This document shows, piece after piece, positions 28,114-36,165 of a stretch of DNA of 64,000 bases. The translations under genes and the position numbers were made by a program. The first letter of the stretch is position 1, and the number at the start of each line of letters is the position of its first letter. Below the pieces are notes generated by a model. The model searched no databases. It was not told the origin of the DNA and worked only from the letters and a program-made list of their open reading frames with translations. Location of the stretch: contig JAIBEV010000110.1 of the NCBI GenBank assembly GCA_019459505.1, positions 32,958 to 96,957 of the forward strand, given 5' to 3'. This stretch comes from Candidatus Paracaedibacteraceae bacterium (GTDB lineage Bacteria > Pseudomonadota > Alphaproteobacteria > Paracaedibacterales > Paracaedibacteraceae).

Positions 28114-28413
28114 ATGGGAATTATGGGAACAGGCTCTATTTTTAGCCAATATAATAAAATTGCTGGAATGGTAGGACAAGAGAAAGCCAGCTCAGATCCT
28201 GGCTTTCATGAGATTCTTTCACAAACTTTTAAAAATGCCTATCAACAAGTTAAATCCAATGAACAGTTGGCTAAACAACACGTAGTTGATCAAGTAGATT
28301 TAGCAAAATTGGCACCAAATACGGCTGAACTTGATGTAAAAATTACTGAAATTACTGCCTTTAGAGATAAGATTTTGGGTGCAATCCAAGAGTTGCTAAA
28401 GATGCAGGCCTAA
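28114..28413 (+). CDS. fliE: Flagellar hook-basal body protein FliE
   Basis: Small protein joining the MS ring to the rod, 99 residues. The C-terminal half carries the family pattern VDQVDLAKLAP followed by KITEITAFRDKILGAIQELLKMQ. AAAGGA precedes the ATG. fliQ, fliR and flhB, which often follow in alphaproteobacteria, are absent; the flagellar run ends here. Confidence 0.92.
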   Translation: MGIMGTGSIFSQYNKIAGMVGQEKASSDPGFHEILSQTFKNAYQQVKSNEQLAKQHVVDQVDLAKLAPNTAELDVKITEITAFRDKILGAIQELLKMQA

Positions 28414-28485
28414 AAGAATTTTGCTCAAACTTATTTAAAATGTTAATCTTGCCGTGTTATTGATCATTAACGCCGGAGATTTTCT

Positions 28486-29156
28486 ATGGTTAGCGACGTT
28501 TTAAAAGGGGGCATCTGTATGATGTTAATTACATCGTCCTTTGCAAAGCAGGAGATCTTCACCTTAAAGATAGGTGACTTTGAAAAAGCTTATCCAATTC
28601 AGCAACCACAGTCAGAGGGGCTCCCGTCAAGATTGCTTATGTTAATGATTTTGCAGATAATATCGCTTTATTGAGAGCAACAGCAAAAGGGCTGTGTGAA
28701 AAAATCAAAGCTCAACATTTAACACAACAAATCGATGTGGTAGTTATTCCTGGCGATAAAGCAAATGCCTTGGGTGCGTTGCTGGTAGAAAAATTGTCAA
28801 TCGATAATCCAACTATTAAGCTTGTGATTTTTAGAACAACTGATAAGGGAGGGAATATCAAGAGTGTGATCTATCAATCAGTCACAAGTTCTACTACCAA
28901 AAAACTCTATGCCGGTGAGTATCATCAACACTTAGTCCACGGTAAAAATGTGATGATTATGGATGATGTTATTTCCACAGGGGCTACTGTTAAAGCTGCA
29001 GCCGACCTGGTCAACCTCTTAGGGGGTAAGGTCATCGCTTATGCCTGTGGGGCCACAGAAGGAGAAAAGGATCAGGCAAAAGAAATAGCTGATGGGGAAA
29101 CCTTTGAAGGATTGCCTATCTTTAAGATGGCGCATTTTCCGCTGATTAAAATTTAG
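28486..29156 (+). pseudogene. Frameshifted phosphoribosyltransferase with signal-like N terminus
   Basis: The first frame starts at 28486 after GGAG and encodes a short hydrophobic signal-like N terminus (ICMMLITSSFA), then FTLKIGDFEKAYP. After the G-run at 28617-28620 the sensible sequence continues in the -1 frame: APVKIAYVNDFADN, running into the long frame 28671-29156. That part has a type I PRTase PRPP-binding motif, VMIMDDVISTGATVKA, and VVVIPGDKANALGALL, close to adenine phosphoribosyltransferases. Restoring one G gives about 223 residues. An export signal on a PRPP-using enzyme is odd. It may be decaying, or the G-run may be a sequencing error or a slippage site. Confidence 0.7.
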
Positions 29157-29236
29157 TATCTATTAACCTTGCTATAAAGATGGGGTTGCTTCATTATAAT
29201 CAACAGTTTTTAACTTTTTGAAGTGATTAACACATA

Positions 29237-30097
29237 ATGGATGATTTACAGCTTTCCCTTTTCTTATTGATCTGCCTGAGTATTATTTCTTGGTGGATTG
29301 CGCCACGGTGGGTGGCAGCGATAGGAGCTGCCTTGAGTGCAGGCTATGCCTATTGGCTAGGTTATGTTGATGGGCTAGGTCTGCTGGTCCTAGCAGGTAT
29401 AGGTCTAATGCTTAGAGGTTACTATACCGTTTATAAGCTGCCTGAGTTGCCAAAATTGGCTTTAGCAATCGTTCTCATTGGGGCTACCTTTACAGTTTAT
29501 CTGCACTATATGCCCGGCTTTTATAATTTTATGGCTGCGAATCAGATCCGTCTCAGTCCTGCCTCTTCACCCTATACGGCTTATGTAAATATCGATAAAG
29601 CTTTGGTAGGGCTCATCTTCTTACTTTATTTTCCTGCCTTTAATCGATCCTTAAAAGAATGGTTGCACTCGGCACGGTTTATTCCTCTACCGTTATTAAT
29701 TGTATCTTTGCTGTTGATTGGCAGTGCATATGCAATCAATTATATCCAATTTGATCCAAAAGTTCCTTCTATCTTATGGTGGTGGATCCCTTTGAATCTC
29801 TTATTTGTTTGTGTTGCCGAAGAAGTTTTTTATCGCGGCTTTATCCAGCGTGAACTCAGCAATGCTTTAAGTAATTATAAATATGGTCAGATGTCTGCTA
29901 TTATTTTAACGGCTATTATCTGTGGTGCGGCCCATTATAGAGGGGGAATTTCTTTTGTCTTTTTATCGGGGTTAGCTGCCATTATTTATGGATACGTCTT
30001 TGTGAAGAGTCAACGATTAGAAACCTCTATTCTTATACATTTCTTTGTTAATCTCATTCATATCCTAACATTTAGTTACCCGTCTTTAAGTCGCTAA
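29237..30097 (+). CDS. CPBP family intramembrane metalloprotease
   Basis: Membrane protein of 286 residues with about eight hydrophobic segments, belonging to the CAAX/CPBP (ABI) family. The three conserved motifs are present: VAEEVFYRGFIQREL with the paired Glu and Arg, AAHYRGG with a His, and the last helix ILIHFFVNLIHI with His and Asn. Members cleave prenylated proteins or act in bacteriocin immunity; the role here is unknown. It is a single gene. Confidence 0.85.
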   Translation: MDDLQLSLFLLICLSIISWWIAPRWVAAIGAALSAGYAYWLGYVDGLGLLVLAGIGLMLRGYYTVYKLPELPKLALAIVLIGATFTVYLHYMPGFYNFMAANQIRLSPASSPYTAYVNIDKALVGLIFLLYFPAFNRSLKEWLHSARFIPLPLLIVSLLLIGSAYAINYIQFDPKVPSILWWWIPLNLLFVCVAEEVFYRGFIQRELSNALSNYKYGQMSAIILTAIICGAAHYRGGISFVFLSGLAAIIYGYVFVKSQRLETSILIHFFVNLIHILTFSYPSLSR

Positions 30098-30172
30098 ATT
30101 AAATGACTCTATGGACTATCAATAGGGATCATGCGATATTGATGAATAAAGATAGTGAATCGTGAGGGACTT

Positions 30173-30520
30173 ATGGATCTAGGAACGCATTTGTTTACTT
30201 GGTGGCGTGGACAATTTATCGGAGAAGATGAATTTGGTAACCGCTACTATCAAGATAAAAAGAAGAATGGTCGAGGGATTTATCGTCGATGGGTTATCTA
30301 TAAAGGGGATATTGAGGCCTCTAAAGTACCGGCCGATTGGCATGGATGGTTGCATCATACCAACCCTGAACCGCCTCAACCTCGCAAGCGCTATTACTGG
30401 GAAAAAAATCATCAACGCAATTTAACCGGAACCAGATTTGCTTATCGTCCTAAGGGGTGGGAAGCAAATAACTCAGCGGCTAAAAAAAGCTATGAAGCTT
30501 GGGCGCCCGACGCTTCCTAA
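30173..30520 (+). CDS. NADH:ubiquinone oxidoreductase accessory subunit NDUFA12 family
   Basis: Accessory subunit of respiratory complex I shared by alphaproteobacteria and mitochondria, 115 residues. Conserved features are TWWRGQFIGEDEFGNRYYQ, RRWVIYKGDIEAS and VPADWHGWLHHT, ending PKGWEANN. The ATG at 30173 is preferred to a GTG at 30155 because GTGAGGGA lies just upstream of the ATG and homologues start near MDLGTH. It stands alone, away from the nuo operon. Confidence 0.93.
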   Translation: MDLGTHLFTWWRGQFIGEDEFGNRYYQDKKKNGRGIYRRWVIYKGDIEASKVPADWHGWLHHTNPEPPQPRKRYYWEKNHQRNLTGTRFAYRPKGWEANNSAAKKSYEAWAPDAS

Positions 30521-30695
30521 AAGCTTAAGGAATATGGCCAGTTGGTAAAATTAGGTAGCCTAAAAAAGAAACAGTTGGTCTAAAACTGGGTAAAGTTTTA
30601 TTGATTCATTTAGGATCATAGCTGTTAGAGAAGGTTGCTCATAGCTGGATGGAACTGTATTATCTATTCACATAATTTTAATAATAGAGTTGCCA

Positions 30696-31394
30696 ATGAA
30701 ATTTGCTAAGCCATTATTATCGGGAAGACTTATAAAACGTTATAAACGATTTTTAACCGATGTGATTTTAGAAACCGGTGAAGAAGTGACAGCTCACTGC
30801 ACCAGTACGGGTGCCATGTTAGGTTTGCTGAACCCAGGTGCACAGGTATGGCTTAGCCCTGCTAGCAATCCCGACCGTAAACTAAAGTATACATGGGAAA
30901 TGGTCGAAAGTGATGGGGTGAAGGTCGGGGTTAATACGGCCCATCCTAATGACTTGGTTGCAGAAGCAATTACCGATAATATCATTCCGGAACTAATGGA
31001 CTATACAACGGTTCGCCGAGAAGTAAAATATGGTCAAAACTCACGTATTGATTTGTTATTAGAGAATGGGCCCAAGCCGTCCTGTTACGTTGAGGTAAAA
31101 AATGTTCATCTGCGTCGTCATGGATTAGCCGAATTTCCAGATGCTGTCACAGAACGGGGGGCAAAACATCTGCGTGAAATGTTGGAAATTGTTAAGCAAG
31201 GCGGGCGGGCTGCCATGGTTTATGTGGTGCAGCGCGATGATTGCGAGGTTTTTGATCTGGCCCACGATATCGATCCTGTTTATGCCCAAACTGCCGCCGC
31301 AGTCTTTGCAGAGGGTGTAGAAGCTTATGTTTATGCGTGCGATATGCAGGACGATGGGATCACCCTTTATCGCCGGATGAGACTAAAGAAATAA
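30696..31394 (+). CDS. sfsA: SfsA family DNA/RNA nuclease
   Basis: 232 residues, the normal SfsA length. Diagnostic segments are GRLIKRYKRFLTDV, HCTSTGAMLGL, SRIDLLLEN and CYVEVKNVHLRR, the last holding the PD-(D/E)xK-like acidic and Lys residues, followed by FPDAVTERGAKHLREM. SfsA was named from maltose metabolism in E. coli and has been proposed to bind or cut nucleic acid. The ATG at 30696 is chosen over a TTG two codons earlier. Confidence 0.93.
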   Translation: MKFAKPLLSGRLIKRYKRFLTDVILETGEEVTAHCTSTGAMLGLLNPGAQVWLSPASNPDRKLKYTWEMVESDGVKVGVNTAHPNDLVAEAITDNIIPELMDYTTVRREVKYGQNSRIDLLLENGPKPSCYVEVKNVHLRRHGLAEFPDAVTERGAKHLREMLEIVKQGGRAAMVYVVQRDDCEVFDLAHDIDPVYAQTAAAVFAEGVEAYVYACDMQDDGITLYRRMRLKK

Positions 31395-31790
31395 AACGCT
31401 GTAAAAAAGGCTGTTCGTATCCATCGTAATAAAGATGGGGAGAATAATCTGTTCGACCGAAAGGGACAACTTTCCTGTTTCTTTAAAAGAGGAAAGGAAG
31501 AAGAATTCTTTTACAACATTAAAATATAGTAATTTTTTGGGCTATACAAAAAATTTATTTTCCCTCTTTATCTTGAACTAGAAAATTGCTGACGCTCAGA
31601 TCGACAATTTTTGCATTCTTGATACTCTGGAATATTTTATTAGCGAACATAAATAAAAAATGATGAATTGTAGTGCCAGGCGTATAAAAAAAATTGAGAT
31701 CCTGATTCTTGTTTGCCTTACTATTATCTAATAGCGAGAACTTACTAATAGAGTTCTTTTAAAAACAACCTTAAGAATAAAGAGGAATTA
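31395..31790. other. Gene-free region before the secreted methyltransferase-like gene
   Basis: No gene is seen in these 396 AT-rich bases. A 6-bp hairpin, AGAACT at 31737-31742 with AGTTCT at 31752-31757, is followed by four T and sits 30 bases before the next start; it may act as a weak terminator or leader hairpin. Confidence 0.35.
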
Positions 31791-32984
31791 ATGTATAAAA
31801 AGAATATTTTAGCTATGATGGCTCTGTCTTTTGCCCAGGTAGGCAGCGTTTCGGCCCAGCAGAATACATATGATTATAGTTCAGCTTTTAATCCAGAAAC
31901 AGCACATTTTTCAAAAATGGTAACTATTGAAAGTTGGGTCGCTGATAAACACCATTCTAATGAAGAGTTAATGCAAAGAGTGCAGAAGAATGTAGCAATG
32001 ACTGTTCCTGAGAACTCATTTTCTTTACATTTTACTCTCCCTATAAAGAATAATGAAGGTGATGATCGCTATTTTGGAAAGTCTTTTCCCACTCTGCAAG
32101 ACGTAGAATTGCCATTTTTACAGTATGTAAAACAAACTCTTACGTTAAAAGAAGAACCTATTACTTTAGAATTGGCTGCTTCGATAGGAATGGTTTCTTG
32201 GAAAGTACCTTTTGCATTTAGTCAAGAAGGGACTCATTATGCAAATGATTTAAGTTCTCTAATGCTGGATAGCCAATTTCAGAAAATGGTAACAAATCGA
32301 TTACAAGAAACAGGCTTAGAAAAATATTTAAAAACCTTGCCAGGAGATTGTTTTCAGCTTTTAGAGCAACACCCAAGCTTAAGAAATAAAGTTGATGCTA
32401 TATATGTTCAGAATTTAGAGCACTTTTTTAATCCTACCAAACATCAATCATTTTTATCGTTACTAGATGATCTCTTAGCAGAAAATGGCCAAGCTTTTCT
32501 CTGTGCTCATAGTTTTAAGTTTGGAATCGACACAGCGCATCCACTTTTTAAATTGTATTCTTCTAGAAAAGCTGAGGGTGATATTTATCCTGGGTTTGCA
32601 GCCTTTGATGTAGAATTTATAGGAATTCATAAAACTGCATTAACAGTAGGAGATGCTGTTATTTCTAATGTAAGCCGCCCTACTGATGATACTGAAGCTC
32701 AAAAAATTGATATAGGCTTACCACAGGATATAGGCTCTCACTTTATTCGCCCAATGGGACGACAGGTAGAACTATTCAAAATGAAGAACCATGTTGTTGA
32801 AAATTCATTTTCTCCGTCGATATATCGTAATGCTGTTGCTTTACATCCTAATCTAGAGGTGATAGATGCATTTTTTATGGATGGAAAGGGTAAACGGCTC
32901 GAGAAATGGGGAAAGGATGTCCATCATGCTGCCGCAATCATTAAAAAGAAACCCCGCACCTCTATAGCAGAAGAAGTACAATAA
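31791..32984 (+). CDS. Secreted protein with degenerate class I methyltransferase fold
   Basis: 397 residues with a Sec signal peptide (cleavage near VSA-QQ, residue 22). I do not recognise a named family. Residues 100-245 follow the order of a Rossmann methyltransferase: motif I ITLELAASIGMVSW (glycines partly replaced by Ala and Ser), ANDLS as the acidic motif II, VDAIYVQNLEHFFNP as motif IV and post-IV, then LLAENGQAFLCAHSF. The last 150 residues are unassigned and end in a Lys-rich tail. SAM is not expected in the periplasm, so delivery to a host cell or loss of catalysis are the options. A strong AAGAGGAA site precedes the ATG; a terminator follows. Confidence 0.8.
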   Translation: MYKKNILAMMALSFAQVGSVSAQQNTYDYSSAFNPETAHFSKMVTIESWVADKHHSNEELMQRVQKNVAMTVPENSFSLHFTLPIKNNEGDDRYFGKSFPTLQDVELPFLQYVKQTLTLKEEPITLELAASIGMVSWKVPFAFSQEGTHYANDLSSLMLDSQFQKMVTNRLQETGLEKYLKTLPGDCFQLLEQHPSLRNKVDAIYVQNLEHFFNPTKHQSFLSLLDDLLAENGQAFLCAHSFKFGIDTAHPLFKLYSSRKAEGDIYPGFAAFDVEFIGIHKTALTVGDAVISNVSRPTDDTEAQKIDIGLPQDIGSHFIRPMGRQVELFKMKNHVVENSFSPSIYRNAVALHPNLEVIDAFFMDGKGKRLEKWGKDVHHAAAIIKKKPRTSIAEEVQ

Positions 32985-33057
32985 AAACAGGAAGGTAGAG
33001 TAAAAAAGGTATTGTTGTAAATAGCTTGCTTTGACTGAGCTCTTTGGCTTTTACCAC

Positions 33058-33088
33058 GGAGAGAGTCCTCAAAAGAGGGCTCTCTTTA
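33058..33088 (+). terminator. Rho-independent terminator after the secreted methyltransferase-like gene
   Basis: A stem with outer arms GAGAG/CTCTC and inner arms CCTC/GAGG around an AAAA loop is followed by TTTATAT. It lies 73 bases after the stop on the plus strand, before the convergent zeta-subunit gene. Confidence 0.6.
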
Positions 33089-33120
33089 TATTTAAGATAG
33101 AAATTCGTATTGAGTGCAGT

Positions 33121-33441
33121 TTATTGTTGGGACTTTACTTCTTCTTCAGCAAGCAGCAGTTGTTTTTCAATTTCGTGCCGCGTCATGGAAATGCCATGAA
33201 TCTCAAAATCCGTGATGAGCTTACGGATGATATCTTCATCGCCAGATTCTTCTAAATCCGCCACGATCACGTCCTGAGCATAGCGTTTGGCTTGTTCTTC
33301 ACCGTAGCCAAACATTTCGGCAGCCCATAACCCAACTTTATGATCACGCTTCACATTAATCTCAAAAGAATGTTTTTCCTGATTGGCGTAGCGCTGTTCT
33401 TCAATTTTCTCCTTAGCATCTGATAAGTAAACTGTAGACAT
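33121..33441 (-). CDS. ATPase inhibitor zeta subunit (DUF1476)
   Basis: Alphaproteobacterial protein that binds F1-ATPase and blocks ATP hydrolysis. 106 residues with the family pattern KRDHKVGLWAAEMFG, then AKRYAQDVIVADLEE and GDEDIIRKLITDFE. The ATG at 33441 (MSTVYLSDAKEK) is chosen; a TTG four codons upstream is less likely. The N-terminal region is the inhibitory part in Paracoccus. Confidence 0.93.
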   Translation of the reverse strand: MSTVYLSDAKEKIEEQRYANQEKHSFEINVKRDHKVGLWAAEMFGYGEEQAKRYAQDVIVADLEESGDEDIIRKLITDFEIHGISMTRHEIEKQLLLAEEEVKSQQ

Positions 33442-33523
33442 GGTGATTCCCAATCGTAAATTTGGTCTCTTAATATCTCACCATATCCATAAATGGGTTA
33501 AAAAGATCTTAAGCAGGGCAAGG

Positions 33524-34054
33524 TTATCGATTGGAAATTAACTCAAATTGACGCGCATTGAAAAGTTGATAATGCCACCACTCATTAACAAACAAGTCCC
33601 AGCCGGCACTCATCATAATGCCCAAGAGTTTATACCGGTTATGGGCCGCTTCTGCTGAAATTTGGGTGGATCCATGGTGCGAGGTGATGTCAAAGCTGTC
33701 AAAGGGAGTGCCCATATCAAGTTCTTGGCCATTTTGATCAATAAGTGTTAGATCAATAGCAACACCGCGCGTATGAGGAGAGCCTCTCTCCGGCGGGGTA
33801 ACATAGTCTGAGTTAGGGCAAATCGACCATAAGCGTTCTTGAGCATATTGAGGACGGTAAGTATCAAGAATTTTGAATCGCAAGCCTTGTTGTGCAGCAA
33901 GCTCAATGGCTTTTTCTAAAAGATTTAAGGCCTCAGGCCGTAAGAAACAGCGATTACTGTCATAAATTGGTTGGTTGGTAAAATTATTCGCTGTTGCATA
34001 TCGTATTTCAAGGATTATATTATGAGAAGCTTCTGTAATTTCCATAAGTGACAT
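33524..34054 (-). CDS. D-alanyl-D-alanine dipeptidase, VanX/DdpX-like
   Basis: Zinc peptidase of family M15D splitting D-Ala-D-Ala, 176 residues. Zinc ligands and catalytic Glu are visible in SPHTRGVAIDLTL and NEWWHYQLF; an Arg in DTYRPQ matches the family. There is no signal peptide, so it acts in the cytoplasm, probably in recycling of wall peptides. A perfect GGAGG lies eight bases before the ATG. The start codon is only 14 bases from the divergent tsaB start. Confidence 0.9.
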   Translation of the reverse strand: MSLMEITEASHNIILEIRYATANNFTNQPIYDSNRCFLRPEALNLLEKAIELAAQQGLRFKILDTYRPQYAQERLWSICPNSDYVTPPERGSPHTRGVAIDLTLIDQNGQELDMGTPFDSFDITSHHGSTQISAEAAHNRYKLLGIMMSAGWDLFVNEWWHYQLFNARQFELISNR

Positions 34055-34068
34055 AAAGAGATCCTCCA

Positions 34069-34707
34069 GTGACTTTGATGACTCAACCTAGCACAATCCT
34101 TAGTTTTGACACAACCGGTAGTCAAGATTCCATTGCCGTTAGGGTAAATGGCCAGATCTATAATAAATTGTTGCCACGCGGGGGGAATGGGTTGCAATCA
34201 GCGATCCTTGTTCCTGAACTGACGAGATTGCTGCTTGAAAAAGATCGAGCCTTAGCTGATATTGATGTGCTATGTGTTTTGACCGGTCCAGGGTCATTTA
34301 CCGGTATACGCTTAGGATTAGCCACTGCTCAAGGTTTAAAATTAGTCACCCATTGCAGTATTTTTGCTCCAACTCTTTTGGATGTGCTGCTTTTTCGTCA
34401 CAAAGAGAGTATTGCTGTTGTTGACTCTAAGCGAGGAGATTACGTTGTTAAGAAGGATGGTTCTATTTCAATGATGACCTTGCAACAGCTTCAAGAGGCG
34501 GCGGTGAAACGATCCATTGTCTCTGTCGATTCAATCCCCGATGTGGAAGTAATTGTGCCACGCCAGTCGATTGCGCATGAATTAATCGACTTTTATGACA
34601 GTTGTGAACGGCGAGAAAAGTTTATGCGGTTAGAGCCTTTTTATACTCGAACGCCTGAGTTTGCAAAGAAAAAGCCATTTATTTTTAAATCGCAGGAGAC
34701 GGCCTAA
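34069..34707 (+). CDS. tsaB: tRNA threonylcarbamoyladenosine biosynthesis protein TsaB
   Basis: Non-catalytic partner of TsaD in making t6A37 of ANN-decoding tRNAs. 212 residues; the ASKHA-fold N terminus ILSFDTTGSQDSIAV and the signature LTGPGSFTGIRLGLATAQGL are clear. The GTG at 34069 has an AGAG site eight bases upstream; the ATG at 34078 is the alternative. rimI follows after three bases, and the series continues to corC. Confidence 0.92.
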   Translation: MTLMTQPSTILSFDTTGSQDSIAVRVNGQIYNKLLPRGGNGLQSAILVPELTRLLLEKDRALADIDVLCVLTGPGSFTGIRLGLATAQGLKLVTHCSIFAPTLLDVLLFRHKESIAVVDSKRGDYVVKKDGSISMMTLQQLQEAAVKRSIVSVDSIPDVEVIVPRQSIAHELIDFYDSCERREKFMRLEPFYTRTPEFAKKKPFIFKSQETA

Positions 34708-34710
34708 ATT

Positions 34711-35145
34711 ATGATCCGATTGGATGAACACGCTGCCCCCATTTTAGTCCGTATTCATGAAGAAAGTGTTGATCCGCCTTGGTCAGAGGCGTCTTTTCGT
34801 TCCTTATTAAACTTGCCAACGGTCTTAGGTCTCGCTCATTCTGACTTTTCCTCCTTTATTTTGCTGTCAGTTGTTGAGACGGAAGCAGAAATTTTAACAT
34901 TTGCCACACAAAAAAAATTTCGACGGCAAGGAAGGGGACGATCGTTGTTAAAAGAATGTCTTAATTATCTTTTTAGACAAAAAGTTGAAAAATTTTTTTT
35001 AGAGGTCAATGAGAATAATTTTGCTGCTATTGGCCTTTATGAGCAATTAGATTTCAAAAAATATGGAGTCAGAGAAAGTTATTACATTAATAGTAATCAA
35101 CAAGTATCAAATGCCCTATTAATGAGATGGGATGGAATAAAATAA
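34711..35145 (+). CDS. rimI: Ribosomal protein/tRNA-pathway GNAT acetyltransferase RimI
   Basis: GNAT N-acetyltransferase of 144 residues. The acetyl-CoA loop is KKFRRQGRGRSLL and the C-terminal motif is LEVNENNFAAIGLYEQLDFKKYGVR. RimI acetylates the N terminus of ribosomal protein S18. It sits beside tsaB as in many bacteria, three bases downstream. Confidence 0.92.
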   Translation: MIRLDEHAAPILVRIHEESVDPPWSEASFRSLLNLPTVLGLAHSDFSSFILLSVVETEAEILTFATQKKFRRQGRGRSLLKECLNYLFRQKVEKFFLEVNENNFAAIGLYEQLDFKKYGVRESYYINSNQQVSNALLMRWDGIK

Positions 35146-35149
35146 AATA

Positions 35150-35178
35150 TTGACAAATATGGCTAAAGGGGATTTTAT
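35150..35178 (+). promoter_or_regulatory. Candidate promoter of mucR
   Basis: A perfect -35 TTGACA at 35150-35155 and TTTTAT at 35173-35178 are 17 bases apart, directly after the rimI stop and about 70 bases before the mucR start. Confidence 0.45.
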
Positions 35179-35245
35179 GTCATTAAATCCAGTCAATTAA
35201 TGTGCTCAACCAATCTTCAATCTTTACATTTAATGGGAAATACTA

Positions 35246-35704
35246 ATGACGATACCAGCTCTTGCTGAACAGCATCATGATACACATGATATTCTAGGAC
35301 TTACAACAGCGATCGTTTCTGCTCATCTGTCGACACGGGAAACAGAGGCTGCTGAAATTCCAAATCTTATAAAAATGATCCACGAAACCCTAAAGAATTT
35401 AGCCACCGGTAACGCTCGGTTGCCACAAATGACAGCCGTAGCGCCGGCAGTTCCAATCGAAGAATCTGTTCAACCTGATTACATTGTTTGTCTTGAGGAT
35501 GGACGTCAACTTCAAGTGCTTAAACGTCATTTAAAAACAGCATTTGGCATGAGCATTGATGAGTATAAAAAACGATGGGGCTTGCCAGCGGATTACCCTA
35601 CTGTTGCGCCGAATTATTCTAAACGTCGCAGCAACATTGCCAAAGATACAGGACTTGGTAATACCCCAAAGAAGCGTAAGTCTTCTTTAAAGTCTGCTGC
35701 TTAA
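35246..35704 (+). CDS. MucR/Ros family transcriptional regulator
   Basis: 152-residue DNA-binding protein of the alphaproteobacterial Ros/MucR zinc-finger family. The core reads YIVCLEDGRQLQVLKRHLKT, then MSIDEYKKRWGLPADYPTVAPNY and a basic C terminus. Only the first Cys of the zinc-binding CxxC pair is present, as in many MucR proteins. MucR proteins bind AT-rich DNA and control surface, motility and cell-cycle genes. It appears to have its own promoter and precedes fur by eight bases. Confidence 0.92.
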   Translation: MTIPALAEQHHDTHDILGLTTAIVSAHLSTRETEAAEIPNLIKMIHETLKNLATGNARLPQMTAVAPAVPIEESVQPDYIVCLEDGRQLQVLKRHLKTAFGMSIDEYKKRWGLPADYPTVAPNYSKRRSNIAKDTGLGNTPKKRKSSLKSAA

Positions 35705-35712
35705 ATTATATT

Positions 35713-36165
35713 ATGTCGCATCAGGGTCAATCTCGCATTGAAAAGCTCTGTTTTAAAAAAGGGTTGAGAATGACCGACCAACGTCGGATGATCGCCCGAG
35801 TTTTATCAGAATCAACAGATCACCCTGATGTAGAACAATTATTCCGTCGCTGCCAAACGATGGATGCAAATATTAGTTTGGCCACCGTCTACCGAACAGT
35901 TCGGCTTATGGAAAAAGCCGGTATTCTTGAGCGTCATGAATTTAAAGATGGCCGCTCACGCTATGAAGAAGTTTCTGATCGCCCCCACTATCATCTTATT
36001 GATATTCAGACCGGACATGTTATAGAATTTTATAGTCCGGGGATTGATGCACTTCAACGTAAAATTGCAGCAAAATACGGATATGAACTCATCGATCAAC
36101 GTCTAGAGTTATATGCTATCCCCATAAAAAAGAGAAAAAACAATGATGCAAAAACTGTTTATTAA
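35713..36165 (+). CDS. fur: Fur family metalloregulator (Mur-like)
   Basis: Metal-responsive repressor of 150 residues. The winged helix shows GLRMTDQRRMIARVL and ISLATVYRTVRLMEKAG. The metal region reads RPHYHLIDIQTGHVIEF: the CxxC pair of zinc-structured Fur is replaced by DxxT, as in alphaproteobacterial Fur/Mur proteins, some of which sense manganese. The 3' end overlaps miaB by 23 bases. The metal specificity cannot be read from sequence alone. Confidence 0.88.
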   Translation: MSHQGQSRIEKLCFKKGLRMTDQRRMIARVLSESTDHPDVEQLFRRCQTMDANISLATVYRTVRLMEKAGILERHEFKDGRSRYEEVSDRPHYHLIDIQTGHVIEFYSPGIDALQRKIAAKYGYELIDQRLELYAIPIKKRKNNDAKTVY

